A stretch of DNA of 64,000 nt, from the NCBI GenBank assembly GCA_015066345.1, contig SVOQ01000001.1:62001-126000 (forward strand), given 5' to 3'. The position numbers and the translations under genes are program-made. This DNA is from Oscillospiraceae bacterium. GTDB taxonomy: Bacteria; Bacillota; Clostridia; Oscillospirales; Acutalibacteraceae. Position 1 is the stretch's first letter. The number at the start of each line of letters is the position of its first letter. This document shows positions 51,085-60,764 of the stretch, one piece after another. A model generated the notes under the pieces. It worked only from the letters and a program-made list of their open reading frames with translations, had not been told where the DNA came from and did not search any database.

Positions 51085-53466
51085 ATGTATCAGGTAATTA
51101 AACGTGACGGCAAAATAGCAGATTTTAATATCGAAAAAATCGCCATAGCAATCAAACAGGCTTTTGAGGCTTGTAACAAACAGTACAACGACAATATCAT
51201 CGATTTCCTCGCTCTCAAAGTTACTGCAAACTTTGAACCCAAAATCAGCAACAATCTTGTTGCAGTTGAAGATGTACAGGACAGCGTTGAATCCGTACTC
51301 GTTCAGGCAGGTTATGCGGATGTTGCTAAGTCATACATTCTTTACAGAAAACAGCGTGAAAAAATCCGTAATATGAAATCAACAATCCTTGACTATAAGG
51401 AACTTGTTGACAGTTATGTTAAAGTTACAGACTGGCGAGTAAAAGAGAACTCAACTGTTACTTATTCAGTTGGTGGTCTTATTCTTTCAAACTCAGGTGC
51501 CATCACTGCTAACTACTGGCTTTCCGAAGTTTACGATGAAGAAATTGCTAACGCTCACCGTAATGCGGATATTCATATTCATGACCTTTCAATGCTTACA
51601 GGTTACTGTGCAGGTTGGTCATTAAAACAGCTTATTCAGGAGGGCCTCGGCGGTGTTCCCGGTAAGATTACATCCGCTCCTGCAAGTCACCTTGCAACTC
51701 TTTGTAACCAGATGGTTAACTTCCTCGGTATTATGCAGAACGAATGGGCGGGTGCTCAGGCATTCTCATCATTCGACACATACCTTGCTCCCTTCGTAAG
51801 AGTTGACAATCTTGATTACAAACAGGTTAAGAAATGTCTTGAATCCTTCATTTTCGGTGTAAATACACCTTCTCGTTGGGGTACTCAGGCTCCTTTCTCA
51901 AACATCACTCTTGACTGGACTGTTCCTGCTGACCTTAAGGATATGCCCGCAATCGTTGGCGGTAAGGAAATGGATTTCACTTACGGCGATTGTAAGAAAG
52001 AAATGGATATGGTTAACAAGGCCTTTATCGAAATTATGATTGAAGGCGATGCTCACGGTCGTGGCTTCCAGTATCCCATTCCCACATACTCAATAACAAG
52101 GGATTTTGATTGGTCCGAAACAGAGAACAACAAGCTTCTCTTCGAAATGACCGCAAAATACGGTACTCCCTATTTCTCAAACTACGTTAACTCTGATATG
52201 GAACCCAGCGATGTTCGTTCAATGTGCTGCAGACTTCGTCTCGACCTTCGTGAACTCCGTAAAAAGAGCGGTGGCTTCTTCGGTAGCGGTGAAAGCACAG
52301 GATCAATCGGTGTTGTTACTATCAACCTTCCCAGAATCGCTTACCTTTCAGAAACAGCTGAAGAATTCTACAAACGTCTTGATAAACTTATGGATATCTC
52401 TGCTCGTTCACTTAAGATTAAGAGAGATATTATTACAAAACTTCTTGATGAGGGTCTTTATCCCTATACAAAGAGATACCTCGGTACATTTTCCAACCAC
52501 TTCTCAACTATCGGTCTTATCGGTATGAACGAAGTTGGTCTTAATGCAAAATGGCTCCGTAAGGATATGACTCATAAGGAAACCCAGGAATTTGCAAAAG
52601 ATGTTCTCAACCATATGAGAGAAAGACTTTCCGACTATCAGGAGCTTTACGGCGACCTTTACAACCTTGAAGCAACTCCTGCTGAGTCTACAACATACCG
52701 TTTCGCAATGCACGATAAGAAACATTATCCTGCAATTATTCAGGCTAACGAAAACGGTACACCTTACTACACCAATTCTTCACACCTTCCCGTTGGTTAC
52801 ACCGCAGATATCTTTGAAGCACTTGATGCACAGGATGAACTCCATACCCTTTACACATCGGGTACTGTATTCCACGCATTCCTCGGTGAAAAACTTCCCG
52901 ATTGGAAAGCTGCTGCAGATATCGTAAGAAAGATTGCTGATAACTACAGACTTCCTTACTACTCAATTTCACCCACATACTCAGTATGTAGCAACCACGG
53001 TTATATTAAGGGCGAGGTTTATACCTGTCCCGATTGTGAAAATACAACAGAGGTTTACAGCCGTATTACAGGTTACTATCGTCCTGTTCAGAACTTCAAT
53101 GACGGTAAGGCTCAGGAATTCAAAGACAGACGTGTTTATGATATTGCAAACTCACAGTTGACAAAGGAAAACAGAGTTGTTGACCACGCTCACTGTGCTT
53201 GTTGCGACCACAAAGAGGAAGTAACAGTTGACGCTGATACAAAATTCATCCTTTTTGCAACAAAAACTTGTCCTAAATGTAAAATAGCTGCACAGCTTCT
53301 TGAGAAGAAGGGAATTGCTTACGAAAAGCTTTTCGTTGAGGAAAACAGAGAGTTTGCAACTGCTCTTGAACTCAAACAGGCTCCCACACTCGTTATTCAG
53401 AAGGGTGACAGTTACGAAAAAATAGCAGATCTTCCTGCAGTTAAAGCATTTATTGAATCTCTTTAA
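51085..53466 (+). CDS. nrdD: Anaerobic (class III) ribonucleoside-triphosphate reductase with C-terminal glutaredoxin-like domain
   Basis: Oxygen-sensitive glycyl-radical enzyme that makes dNTPs, 793 residues. An ATP-cone occupies about 1-95 (VIKRDGKIADFNIEKIAIAI). The ten-stranded barrel contains EPSDVRSMCCRLRLD and STGSIGVVTINLPR. A zinc-site region has VCSNHGYIKGEVYTCPDCEN and the glycyl-radical loop RITGYYRPVQNFNDGKAQEF. From about residue 718 on, FATKTCPKCKIAAQLLEKKG and QAPTLVIQ form a glutaredoxin/NrdH-like domain with a CPKC motif. ATG at 51085 follows GAAGGAGAAG. Activated by NrdG; reductant probably delivered by the fused domain and TrxB. Confidence 0.93.
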   Translation: MYQVIKRDGKIADFNIEKIAIAIKQAFEACNKQYNDNIIDFLALKVTANFEPKISNNLVAVEDVQDSVESVLVQAGYADVAKSYILYRKQREKIRNMKSTILDYKELVDSYVKVTDWRVKENSTVTYSVGGLILSNSGAITANYWLSEVYDEEIANAHRNADIHIHDLSMLTGYCAGWSLKQLIQEGLGGVPGKITSAPASHLATLCNQMVNFLGIMQNEWAGAQAFSSFDTYLAPFVRVDNLDYKQVKKCLESFIFGVNTPSRWGTQAPFSNITLDWTVPADLKDMPAIVGGKEMDFTYGDCKKEMDMVNKAFIEIMIEGDAHGRGFQYPIPTYSITRDFDWSETENNKLLFEMTAKYGTPYFSNYVNSDMEPSDVRSMCCRLRLDLRELRKKSGGFFGSGESTGSIGVVTINLPRIAYLSETAEEFYKRLDKLMDISARSLKIKRDIITKLLDEGLYPYTKRYLGTFSNHFSTIGLIGMNEVGLNAKWLRKDMTHKETQEFAKDVLNHMRERLSDYQELYGDLYNLEATPAESTTYRFAMHDKKHYPAIIQANENGTPYYTNSSHLPVGYTADIFEALDAQDELHTLYTSGTVFHAFLGEKLPDWKAAADIVRKIADNYRLPYYSISPTYSVCSNHGYIKGEVYTCPDCENTTEVYSRITGYYRPVQNFNDGKAQEFKDRRVYDIANSQLTKENRVVDHAHCACCDHKEEVTVDADTKFILFATKTCPKCKIAAQLLEKKGIAYEKLFVEENREFATALELKQAPTLVIQKGDSYEKIADLPAVKAFIESL

Positions 53467-53475
53467 TTAATAATG

Positions 53476-53514
53476 AAATGGGTTGTGAAAAACAAGTTTT
53501 TTTACAACCCATTT
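53476..53514 (+). terminator. Hairpin between nrdD and trxB
   Basis: An 11-bp stem (53476-53486 with 53504-53514), extended inside by A5/T6 pairing, between the nrdD stop and the trxB ribosome site. No T-run follows, so it may be a weak terminator, an attenuator, or an RNA-processing element that sets the nrdD:trxB ratio. Its inner AAAAACAAGTTTTTTTAC resembles the loop at 40668-40689. Confidence 0.55.
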
Positions 53515-53534
53515 ATGCAATAGGAGTGAGTTTT

Positions 53535-54440
53535 ATGTATGATATAATTGTTATAGGTGCAGGTCCTGCGGGGCTTACGGCGGCACTTTACGCTTTACGT
53601 GCATCAAAAAGTGTTCTTGTAATTGAACAGTCAACTTTTGGCGGTCAGGTTACATTTTCACCAAAAATAGAAAACTACCCCGGTATTCCCGAAATGAGCG
53701 GTAACGAATTTGCCGATAAGCTTCTTGACCAGGTACTCAGTATGGGTGCGGATGTTGAGATGGAAAAGGTAACGGGCATTGTTGACGAGGGCAACAGAAA
53801 ACTTGTTTTTGCCGACAATAAAAAATTCGAAGCATCTGCGGTTATTATTGCGGTAGGTGTTCATCACCGTCAGTTAGGTCTTCCTAAGGAAAATGAATTT
53901 GTTGGTAACGGTGTATCCTATTGTGCCGTTTGTGACGGTGCGTTCTTCAAAGATAAAACCGTTGGTGTTGTAGGCGGAGGTAACTCGGCTTTACAGGAGG
54001 CAGTTCTTCTTTCGGATTTGTGCGAAAAAGTATATGTTTTCCAGAATCTTGCTTTCCTTACGGGTGAACAGAAGCTGGTTGATATTCTTTCAAAGAAAGA
54101 TAATGTAGAGTTTATTTTAGAGGCAACCGTAGCAGAACTTAAAGGTGATGACGAACTTGCGGGTGTTGTACTCAATACAGTTTCAGGTCAAAAGGAAATT
54201 GACCTTGACGGTCTTTTTGTTGCTATCGGTCTTGAACCCAAAAATTCGGCTTTCGCAGAATTTGTTGCCCTTGATTATAACGGGTATTTTGATTCGGATG
54301 AAAGTTGCGTAACAAAAACCGAGGGTGTATTTGTTGCGGGCGACTGTCGTCAGAAGAGTATCCGCCAGATTACAACTGCTTCTGCAGATGGTGCGGTTGC
54401 GGCTCTTGCGGCTTGTAGATATATAGATAATAATAATTAA
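53535..54440 (+). CDS. trxB: Thioredoxin reductase
   Basis: A 301-residue FAD/NADPH disulfide reductase. GAGPAGLTAALYALRA binds FAD, SYCAVCDGAFFKDK holds the redox CxxC, GVVGGGNSALQEAVLL binds NADPH, and VFVAGDCRQKSIRQITTAS closes the FAD site. ATG at 53535 follows AGGAGTGAG. It follows nrdD and probably reduces the glutaredoxin-like domain of NrdD or a free thioredoxin. Confidence 0.94.
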   Translation: MYDIIVIGAGPAGLTAALYALRASKSVLVIEQSTFGGQVTFSPKIENYPGIPEMSGNEFADKLLDQVLSMGADVEMEKVTGIVDEGNRKLVFADNKKFEASAVIIAVGVHHRQLGLPKENEFVGNGVSYCAVCDGAFFKDKTVGVVGGGNSALQEAVLLSDLCEKVYVFQNLAFLTGEQKLVDILSKKDNVEFILEATVAELKGDDELAGVVLNTVSGQKEIDLDGLFVAIGLEPKNSAFAEFVALDYNGYFDSDESCVTKTEGVFVAGDCRQKSIRQITTASADGAVAALAACRYIDNNN

Positions 54441-54522
54441 TTTTTTGTAAATTGACGGTGAATTATAGTATTTACCGTCGATTTATGCTATAATCATATA
54501 AATTTACTAAGGAGGTGCTTTT

Positions 54523-55734
54523 ATGGTTGAAATAAGCGAAGAAGAATTAATAGACCTTGACCATCTGGCAGACGGTTTAAGCGAAGTGAGAAAATACAAA
54601 TCTAAAGATAAAACCAAAAAAGCAAAAGATAAAAAAACGGCACCTCCACCTATAAAAGAAGAGCAAAAGGCAAAAAAACAAAAAAAAGGTGTAAGACCTT
54701 GGTCCGTTATGATTCTGTTGTTTGCCATAGCGGTGTTTACAATTGTTTCGAGTTATGTTACGGTGCTTTACGGCAATATTCCTTTTGTAGTCAAGTGGCG
54801 TAATATCTGGATTGAAACCGCTATGACTACCGACCAACATAAATGGCTTGCCACATCATTTTTCCCTGACAGATTAATTGATGAAGTAATGTCACGTCAG
54901 GTGGATATAAAGGATATTTTTGTTACGGATATATACGGAAACGAGAGCGAGGATTTATTGGGTCAGGAAAGCCTTACGGTTGGTGAGCCCGATAAATTCG
55001 GTAATACTGTTTTTGTTAACGATAAAGAGGAAAATATAGTTATCCTCGAGGTTAAAAAGGAAACCTTCGTTGGTAAACTTGTTATTATTGATGACCCGTC
55101 CCGTGTTTCGTTGAAGGTCACCGACTATAAAAATTCACGTGGTGAATTTATATGCGATTATCTTGAAAAAGAGAACGGAATAGTTGGCATAAATGCTTCC
55201 GGCTTTTATGACCCGGGCGGAACAAGTCTGGGTGGCGTTGTTACGGGTCAGTGCGTTTCCGATGGCGAATACTGGGGTACGTACAACTCAAAATACACTC
55301 TGTTGGGCTTTGATGAAAATGACCGCCTTGTAGTCGGTGGTATGGAAGATTGGACTGAATACAATATCCGCGACGGTATGCAATATCGTCCCACCCTTAT
55401 AATTGACGGTATAAAGGTCGTTGAAGATTCTGCAGGTTGGGGATTACAACCGAGAACTGTTGTGGGTCAATGCGAAAACGGTGTTGTATTATTCCTTGTA
55501 GCCGACGGCAGACAGGTGGGCTATTCCTTAGGTGCAACTATGGAGGACTGTGCGGACGTGCTTTTACAGTACGGTGCAGTTACCGCAGGGGCTTGTGACG
55601 GCGGTTCATCATCAGTTATTGCTTATGACGGCGAAGTTATAAACAAACCTTCCGCAAGACAGATGCCGACGGGCAGATATCTTCCCAATGCGTGGGTAGT
55701 GGAACGCAAAAATCCTGTAAATAATGAGGATTAA
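54523..55734 (+). CDS. Phosphodiester glycosidase (NAGPA) domain membrane protein
   Basis: A 403-residue protein with a lysine-rich cytoplasmic N-terminus (residues 25-58), a single transmembrane segment (about 62-85), and an extracytoplasmic NAGPA domain. Recognisable are GIVGINASGFYDPGGTSLG, QYRPTLIIDG, LQPRTVVGQCENGVVLFLVADGR and GACDGGSSSVIAYDG. Related proteins are linked to exopolysaccharide processing. AAGGAGGTG precedes the start. Followed nine bases later by a PHP gene. Confidence 0.85.
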   Translation: MVEISEEELIDLDHLADGLSEVRKYKSKDKTKKAKDKKTAPPPIKEEQKAKKQKKGVRPWSVMILLFAIAVFTIVSSYVTVLYGNIPFVVKWRNIWIETAMTTDQHKWLATSFFPDRLIDEVMSRQVDIKDIFVTDIYGNESEDLLGQESLTVGEPDKFGNTVFVNDKEENIVILEVKKETFVGKLVIIDDPSRVSLKVTDYKNSRGEFICDYLEKENGIVGINASGFYDPGGTSLGGVVTGQCVSDGEYWGTYNSKYTLLGFDENDRLVVGGMEDWTEYNIRDGMQYRPTLIIDGIKVVEDSAGWGLQPRTVVGQCENGVVLFLVADGRQVGYSLGATMEDCADVLLQYGAVTAGACDGGSSSVIAYDGEVINKPSARQMPTGRYLPNAWVVERKNPVNNED

Positions 55735-55743
55735 GGGGATAAA

Positions 55744-56667
55744 ATGAAAAGACAAGAGGCTTTCATAAATCAAAAAACTATGCTTAAGGGCGGACTTCAT
55801 TGCCATACTACACGCTCAGATGGTGACGGTACTCCCGAGGAAGTTATAAGACTTCATAAAGAAAATGGTTATGATTTTCTTGCACTTACGGACCATAAAA
55901 TATATAATTACAAAAACTTTGCCGAGGATGTGGATATTACAATAATCCCAGGTATGGAGTTTGATAATACTTTTGTAAGGGATAACGGTTTCAGGACTTT
56001 TCACGAGGTTTTTATAGGTCCTGATGATGAAACCAACGGCTACGCACAGGACGAGAAACTTACGAGCGGCACAGCAAAAAATCAAGAGGAGTTTCAGAAA
56101 TATCTTGATGAAGCCCACCAAAAGAATAACCTTACAATTTATTGCCACCCCCAGTGGAGTTCAACTCCCACAAGATATTTTGACAGATTAAAAGGCAATT
56201 TTGCTTTTGAAATATGGAACAGCGGTTGTGCTATCGAGAACGATATGGATACGGATAACGGTTCATATTGGGACGAGCTTTTAGGTATGGGCAATAAACT
56301 TTTTGCAGTTGCGACGGATGACGGGCATGCTATGTATCAACACTGTAAGGGTTGGGTAATGGTTAATGCCGAAAACAATGCGAAAGATATTCTTGAAGCA
56401 TTAAAGAACGGTGCTTTTTATTCCTCCTGCGGTCCTGTAATAAAGGATTTTTACGTGGATGATGAGGGTAAAGCACACATTGAAACAAGCGAATGTGAAA
56501 AGATTATTTTCCAATGCGACAAGCACCCTTCTAAGATGATAACCGCAGAGGGTGAACCCCTCGTAAATGCTCAGGTGGATTTGAGAGATGATTACGATTA
56601 TATCCGCGTGACGGTAGTTGATAAAGAGGGCAGAAAAGCCTGGACAAACCCGATATTTTTCAAATAA
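55744..56667 (+). CDS. PHP-domain phosphoesterase
   Basis: A 307-residue protein. The PHP metal motifs are LKGGLHCHTTRSDGDG (H-x-H-x-x-x-S-D), FLALTDHK, IIPGMEFD and IYCHPQW, then FAVATDDGHA. The C-terminal domain is a beta-type module. PHP proteins hydrolyse phosphoesters such as histidinol phosphate or nucleotides. The substrate is unknown. Confidence 0.82.
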   Translation: MKRQEAFINQKTMLKGGLHCHTTRSDGDGTPEEVIRLHKENGYDFLALTDHKIYNYKNFAEDVDITIIPGMEFDNTFVRDNGFRTFHEVFIGPDDETNGYAQDEKLTSGTAKNQEEFQKYLDEAHQKNNLTIYCHPQWSSTPTRYFDRLKGNFAFEIWNSGCAIENDMDTDNGSYWDELLGMGNKLFAVATDDGHAMYQHCKGWVMVNAENNAKDILEALKNGAFYSSCGPVIKDFYVDDEGKAHIETSECEKIIFQCDKHPSKMITAEGEPLVNAQVDLRDDYDYIRVTVVDKEGRKAWTNPIFFK

Positions 56668-56673
56668 AAAATG

Positions 56674-56704
56674 CTCCCGAGATTGATTTCTCGGGAGTTT
56701 TTTT
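56674..56704. terminator. Bidirectional terminator between the PHP gene and argS
   Basis: An 8-bp GC-rich stem (56674-56681 with 56690-56697), eight-base loop, T-run on the plus side and A-run (T-run on the minus strand) on the other. It serves two convergent genes. Confidence 0.88.
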
Positions 56705-56711
56705 ATTTTAA

Positions 56712-58457
56712 TTACATGCTTTCGGGAGCGTTGATTTTAAGCATTGAAAGAATGTTTTTCATAGTATTCTTTACGCAAAGGCAGAGGAAATTTCTTGACT
56801 GCATAAGTGCCTCGTCATCAACCATAACTCTCTGTGCGTTATAGAAACGGTGGAATTTTGTAGCAAGGTCAGTTGCGTAATGGGTGATTTTTGCAGGGTC
56901 GTAGGTGTTAGCCGCGTTAACAATAACACCCGTAAGTGAAGCGAGGTGGGAAATAAGGTCTTTTTCTTCATCACTTGTAAGTAACTGAAGCTCTGCCTTT
57001 TGGGGTTTTCTTGCCTTAACGCCCTCAACCTCAAGTTTCTTTAAAATACTGCAGATTCTTGCGTGTGCATACTGACAGTAGTAAACAGGGTTCTGGGTGG
57101 ACTGCTCAACTGCAAGGTCAAGGTCGAAATCCATTGCTGAACCTGCTTCTCTCATATTAAAGAGGAAACGAACTGCGTCAATGGGAACTTCATCAAGAAG
57201 GTCAACGAGGGTAATGGCCTTACCTGTTCTTTTTGACATTTTAACGGGTTTGCCGTCCTTCATAAGGTTAACAAGTTGCATAAGAACAACGTCAAGTCTG
57301 CCACCGTCAATACCTACTGCTTCCATAGCACCTTTCATACGTGCTACGTGACCGTGGTGGTCCGCACCCCATACGTCAATAGCTGTATCAAAGCCACGTT
57401 TTTCCAATTTGTTTCTGTGGTATGCAATATCTGCTGCAAAGTAAGTGGGGTTACCGTTCTGACGGATAAGAACATCGTCTTTGAGTTCGAGTTTATCAAT
57501 ATCTTCCTGAGATTTACCCTCTCTTTTAAGAATTGCGGTCATAACCTCAATATTCTTGTACCACAAAGCACCCTCTTTTTCGTAGGTGTAGCCGTTATTC
57601 TTAAGAATTTCAATTGTTTCAAGAAGTTCGCCGCCATTGTGAAGCGAAAGTTCAGAGAACCACGTGTTATAGTCAATGCGGTATTTTTCCATAGCCGCTT
57701 TCATCTTTGCAATATTACGGGGAAGACCGAATTCAACAAGGGCTTTTCTTCTTTCTTCTTCGCTGACTTCAAGAAGATTATCGCCGTTTTCGTCAATATA
57801 ACTCTGAGCGAGAACTCTTATATCATCGCCGTGGTAACTGTCTTCAGGAAGCTCAATGAAATCTTCACCCTTAAGAATCTGTTGATAACGTACGGAAAGG
57901 GAAAGACCGAATTTATCAATCTGGTTACCTGCGTCGTTTACGTAGAATTCTCTTTCAACGGTGTAACCCGCCCAGTCAAGCACCGCCGCAAGGCAGTCAC
58001 CTAAAGCACCGCCACGGGCGTTACCCATATGCATAGGACCGGTGGGGTTTGCGGAAACGAATTCAACGTTTATTTTCTTGCCTTTACCGAAATCACTTCT
58101 GCCGTAGTTGTCGCCGAGGGCGTCAACATCAAGAAGAATGTCGGCATAGAAATCGGATTTTAAGAAAAAGTTTATAAATCCGGGACCTGCAACCTCGCAT
58201 TTTTCAAAATATGTACCATCAAGGTCGATTTTTTCGAGGATGCATTCGGCAATTTTTCTCGGGGGCATTCTGAGAGCTTTTGAAAGCATAAAAGCACCGT
58301 TTGCAGAGTAGTCGCCGTTCTTTCTGTCTGCGGGAATTTCAGTTTTGAAAGCGGGGATATCCGCTTCAATAAAAGTGCCGTCCGCAATATTTTTATTAAT
58401 AGCCTCAGTTACGGCATTAATAATTTGTTCTTCAGCTGTTTTAACTAATTTAGACAT
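56712..58457 (-). CDS. argS: Arginyl-tRNA synthetase
   Basis: Class I aminoacyl-tRNA synthetase charging tRNA-Arg, 581 residues. NPTGPMHMGNARGGALGD contains the H-I/M-G-H-like signature, and KPVKMSKRTGKAITL is a KMSK-type motif. The C-terminal anticodon domain with YAHARICSIL is typical. The N-terminal additional domain precedes. ATG at 58457 follows AAAGGTG; GTG at 58466 is also in frame. It is followed downstream by a shared terminator. Confidence 0.95.
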   Translation of the reverse strand: MSKLVKTAEEQIINAVTEAINKNIADGTFIEADIPAFKTEIPADRKNGDYSANGAFMLSKALRMPPRKIAECILEKIDLDGTYFEKCEVAGPGFINFFLKSDFYADILLDVDALGDNYGRSDFGKGKKINVEFVSANPTGPMHMGNARGGALGDCLAAVLDWAGYTVEREFYVNDAGNQIDKFGLSLSVRYQQILKGEDFIELPEDSYHGDDIRVLAQSYIDENGDNLLEVSEEERRKALVEFGLPRNIAKMKAAMEKYRIDYNTWFSELSLHNGGELLETIEILKNNGYTYEKEGALWYKNIEVMTAILKREGKSQEDIDKLELKDDVLIRQNGNPTYFAADIAYHRNKLEKRGFDTAIDVWGADHHGHVARMKGAMEAVGIDGGRLDVVLMQLVNLMKDGKPVKMSKRTGKAITLVDLLDEVPIDAVRFLFNMREAGSAMDFDLDLAVEQSTQNPVYYCQYAHARICSILKKLEVEGVKARKPQKAELQLLTSDEEKDLISHLASLTGVIVNAANTYDPAKITHYATDLATKFHRFYNAQRVMVDDEALMQSRNFLCLCVKNTMKNILSMLKINAPESM

Positions 58458-58469
58458 TATAAACACCTT

Positions 58470-58886
58470 TCAAATTTCATTTATTTTCATTAACAGATTA
58501 TTTTCACCAATTATTTCATTATTACTTTCGATGTTATAACAAAGAAGAATTTTACCTGAGCAATCAGGTATAGTCGCGTTAACACGCTTTGCAACGATAT
58601 CCATATTCATTTCACCAAAGGGTGTTTTGTAAATACAGGAATGGGTTTTACCTTCTTCAATAAGAAAAACCGCTTCGTAAATACCTTTACGGGTCATTTT
58701 TATGAAATTATTATTTATAACTTCAATAACTGTTTCGCTTTTGCCCATTTCTTCGTCGGGCTCGGTGTAGGTTATGACTTTTTTACCGTCAATTACTTCG
58801 AAAGTACCCAAAGCCTTAAGCTTACTGCTGTCACGGTCATCATGGTACTGTTGTTCGCTTACGAACTCTATTTCAACTTTTCTCAT
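58470..58886 (-). CDS. DUF1934 (YwiB-like) protein
   Basis: A 138-residue small beta-barrel protein, DUF1934 family. Visible are EIEFVSEQQYHDDRDSSKL and VITYTEPDEEMG, then KMTRKG and YKTPFGEMNMDIVAKRV. In B. subtilis the relative YwiB lies directly upstream of argS, as here (12 bases apart). The molecular role is unknown; calycin-like proteins bind small hydrophobic ligands. ATG at 58886 is preferred over a longer start. Confidence 0.85.
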   Translation of the reverse strand: MRKVEIEFVSEQQYHDDRDSSKLKALGTFEVIDGKKVITYTEPDEEMGKSETVIEVINNNFIKMTRKGIYEAVFLIEEGKTHSCIYKTPFGEMNMDIVAKRVNATIPDCSGKILLCYNIESNNEIIGENNLLMKINEI

Positions 58887-59944
58887 CTTGCACATTCCTC
58901 GGCATATTCAATGAGTTTGTCAATGAGTTCAGAATAAGGAATACCTACCTGACCGAAAAGCTTCGGGAACATTGAAATAGATGTGAAACCGGGTAGAGTG
59001 TTGATTTCATTAAGACAGATTCTTCCGTCATTGCAGAGGAAGAAGTCAACTCGTGAAAGTCCTCGGCAACCCATAGTAAGGTATGCATTCACTGCAGCGG
59101 CACGAACTTTTTCGCTTATTTCAACGGGTAAATCCGCAGGGATAGCAAGACCCGTTGAATTATCAACGTATTTTGCGTCGAAATCATAAAATTCCGCAGT
59201 GGGTAAAATTTCGCCGATACAGGATGCAACGGGGTCTTCGTTACCCATAACCGCACATTCGATTTCGCGACCTACAAGGGTTTCTTCAAGAACTGCTTTG
59301 TAGTCATTTTTGAAGGCTACGTCGAGAGCAACTAAAAGCTCACTGTGATTATGTGCCTTTGTGATACCTACGGATGAACCTGCGTTTGCGGGTTTAACGA
59401 ATATGGGATAACCTAATTTATTTTCAATTGCGTTAAGGTTAACTTTACCCGATTTGTATTGAGCTTCGGTAAATGCTGCCCACTTTGCACCGTCGATACC
59501 CGCTTCGTCGGCGAGGGTGTTTGTAACGGCTTTATCCATACACATTGCACTTGCTAAAAGACCGCAACCTACATAGGGAATACCGCTGAGTTCAAAGATA
59601 CCCTGAATTGTGCCGTCTTCGCCGTTTTTCCCGTGGAGAACGGGGAAGATAACATCTATTTTAATTTTTTCGTAAGCACCCATATCGTTAAGTACAATAA
59701 GAGCCTTGTCGTTTTTGTCGGGGGAGAGTACCGCGGGAGTTGTAAGGTCATCCTGATACCATGAGTCATTTTCAATAGAATCAATATCACCCGTGTAAAG
59801 ATACCAACCGCCCTGGCGGGTTATACCCAAGGTAATAACATTGTATTTTGATTTGTCTATATTTCTGAGAACGGAAGCGGAAGAGCGTAAAGAAACGGGA
59901 TATTCGCTTGAGCATCCGCCGAAAATAACAAGTAAATTTTTCAT
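58883..59944 (-). CDS. ddl: D-alanine--D-alanine ligase
   Basis: Makes the D-Ala-D-Ala dipeptide for peptidoglycan, 353 residues. ATP-grasp elements are FPVLHGKNGEDGTIQG, FVKPANAGSSVGITKA and GLSRVDFFLC with INTLPGFT. The omega loop reads TAEFYDFDAKY, the tyrosine-containing form of D-Ala ligases, so not a vancomycin-type D-lactate ligase. ATG at 59944 follows a purine-rich site. It overlaps the DUF1934 start by four bases, so ddl, DUF1934 and argS are one operon. Confidence 0.93.
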   Translation of the reverse strand: MKNLLVIFGGCSSEYPVSLRSSASVLRNIDKSKYNVITLGITRQGGWYLYTGDIDSIENDSWYQDDLTTPAVLSPDKNDKALIVLNDMGAYEKIKIDVIFPVLHGKNGEDGTIQGIFELSGIPYVGCGLLASAMCMDKAVTNTLADEAGIDGAKWAAFTEAQYKSGKVNLNAIENKLGYPIFVKPANAGSSVGITKAHNHSELLVALDVAFKNDYKAVLEETLVGREIECAVMGNEDPVASCIGEILPTAEFYDFDAKYVDNSTGLAIPADLPVEISEKVRAAAVNAYLTMGCRGLSRVDFFLCNDGRICLNEINTLPGFTSISMFPKLFGQVGIPYSELIDKLIEYAEECAR

Positions 59945-60096
59945 AATAATCACCTTATTACTAAATTACATAAATATACATTTTAAATCATACCACAAGA
60001 AATCTTTGAAATCAATTATTAATTACTATGATATTTTAATATTACTGTTTACCTTTTTAGATAAAAATGCTACAATAATCCACGGAGGCGATATAA

Positions 60097-60762
60097 ATGG
60101 AGTTAAAAAATATACTTACCCACGTTGACCATACACTTTTAAAGCAGGAGTCAACATGGGAGCAGATAAAGGCAATTTGCGATGACGGAATTAAATTCAA
60201 CACCGCAAGTGTATGTATACCCCCGTCATTTGTTAAAGACTGTGCCGATTATTGTAAGGGAAAAATTAAAGTTTGTACTGTAATAGGATTCCCCAACGGT
60301 TACAACACAACCGCTTGTAAAGTTTTCGAAACTGCGGATGCAGTTAAAAACGGCGCGGACGAAATTGATATGGTAATCAATATCGGTTGGCTTAAGGATA
60401 AAAAGTACGATGAAATTATAAATGAAATAAAAGAAATCAAAACCGCTTGTGACGGTAAGATTTTAAAAGTAATTATTGAAACCTGCCTTCTTACGGACGA
60501 GGAAAAAATTAAAATGTGCGAAATCGTAACCCAAGCGGGTGCGGATTATATTAAAACCTCAACGGGCTTTTCCACAGGCGGAGCAACCTTTGACGATATT
60601 AAACTTTTCTCGGAAAATATAGGCGAAAATATTAAAATGAAAGCCGCGGGTGGCATTAAGTCCCTCGACGACGCAGAAAAATTCCTCTCTCTCGGTGCCG
60701 AAAGACTGGGCACGAGCCGAATTGTATCAATTGCTAAGTCTGAAAAGGGAAGCGGTTATTAA
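60097..60762 (+). CDS. deoC: Deoxyribose-phosphate aldolase
   Basis: Cleaves 2-deoxyribose 5-phosphate into glyceraldehyde 3-phosphate and acetaldehyde in deoxynucleoside breakdown. The 221-residue class I aldolase shows HTLLKQESTWEQI, VIGFPNGYNTTACK, VKNGADEIDMVINIG, the Schiff-base lysine in GADYIKTSTGFS, and MKAAGGIKS. ACGGAGGCG precedes the start. Divergent from ddl. Confidence 0.95.
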   Translation: MELKNILTHVDHTLLKQESTWEQIKAICDDGIKFNTASVCIPPSFVKDCADYCKGKIKVCTVIGFPNGYNTTACKVFETADAVKNGADEIDMVINIGWLKDKKYDEIINEIKEIKTACDGKILKVIIETCLLTDEEKIKMCEIVTQAGADYIKTSTGFSTGGATFDDIKLFSENIGENIKMKAAGGIKSLDDAEKFLSLGAERLGTSRIVSIAKSEKGSGY

Positions 60763-60764
60763 TT

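Noticed and set aside
57276-58004. 242-codon open frame antisense to argS
   Set aside because: argS is unambiguous on the other strand; the frame is a reverse-strand shadow.
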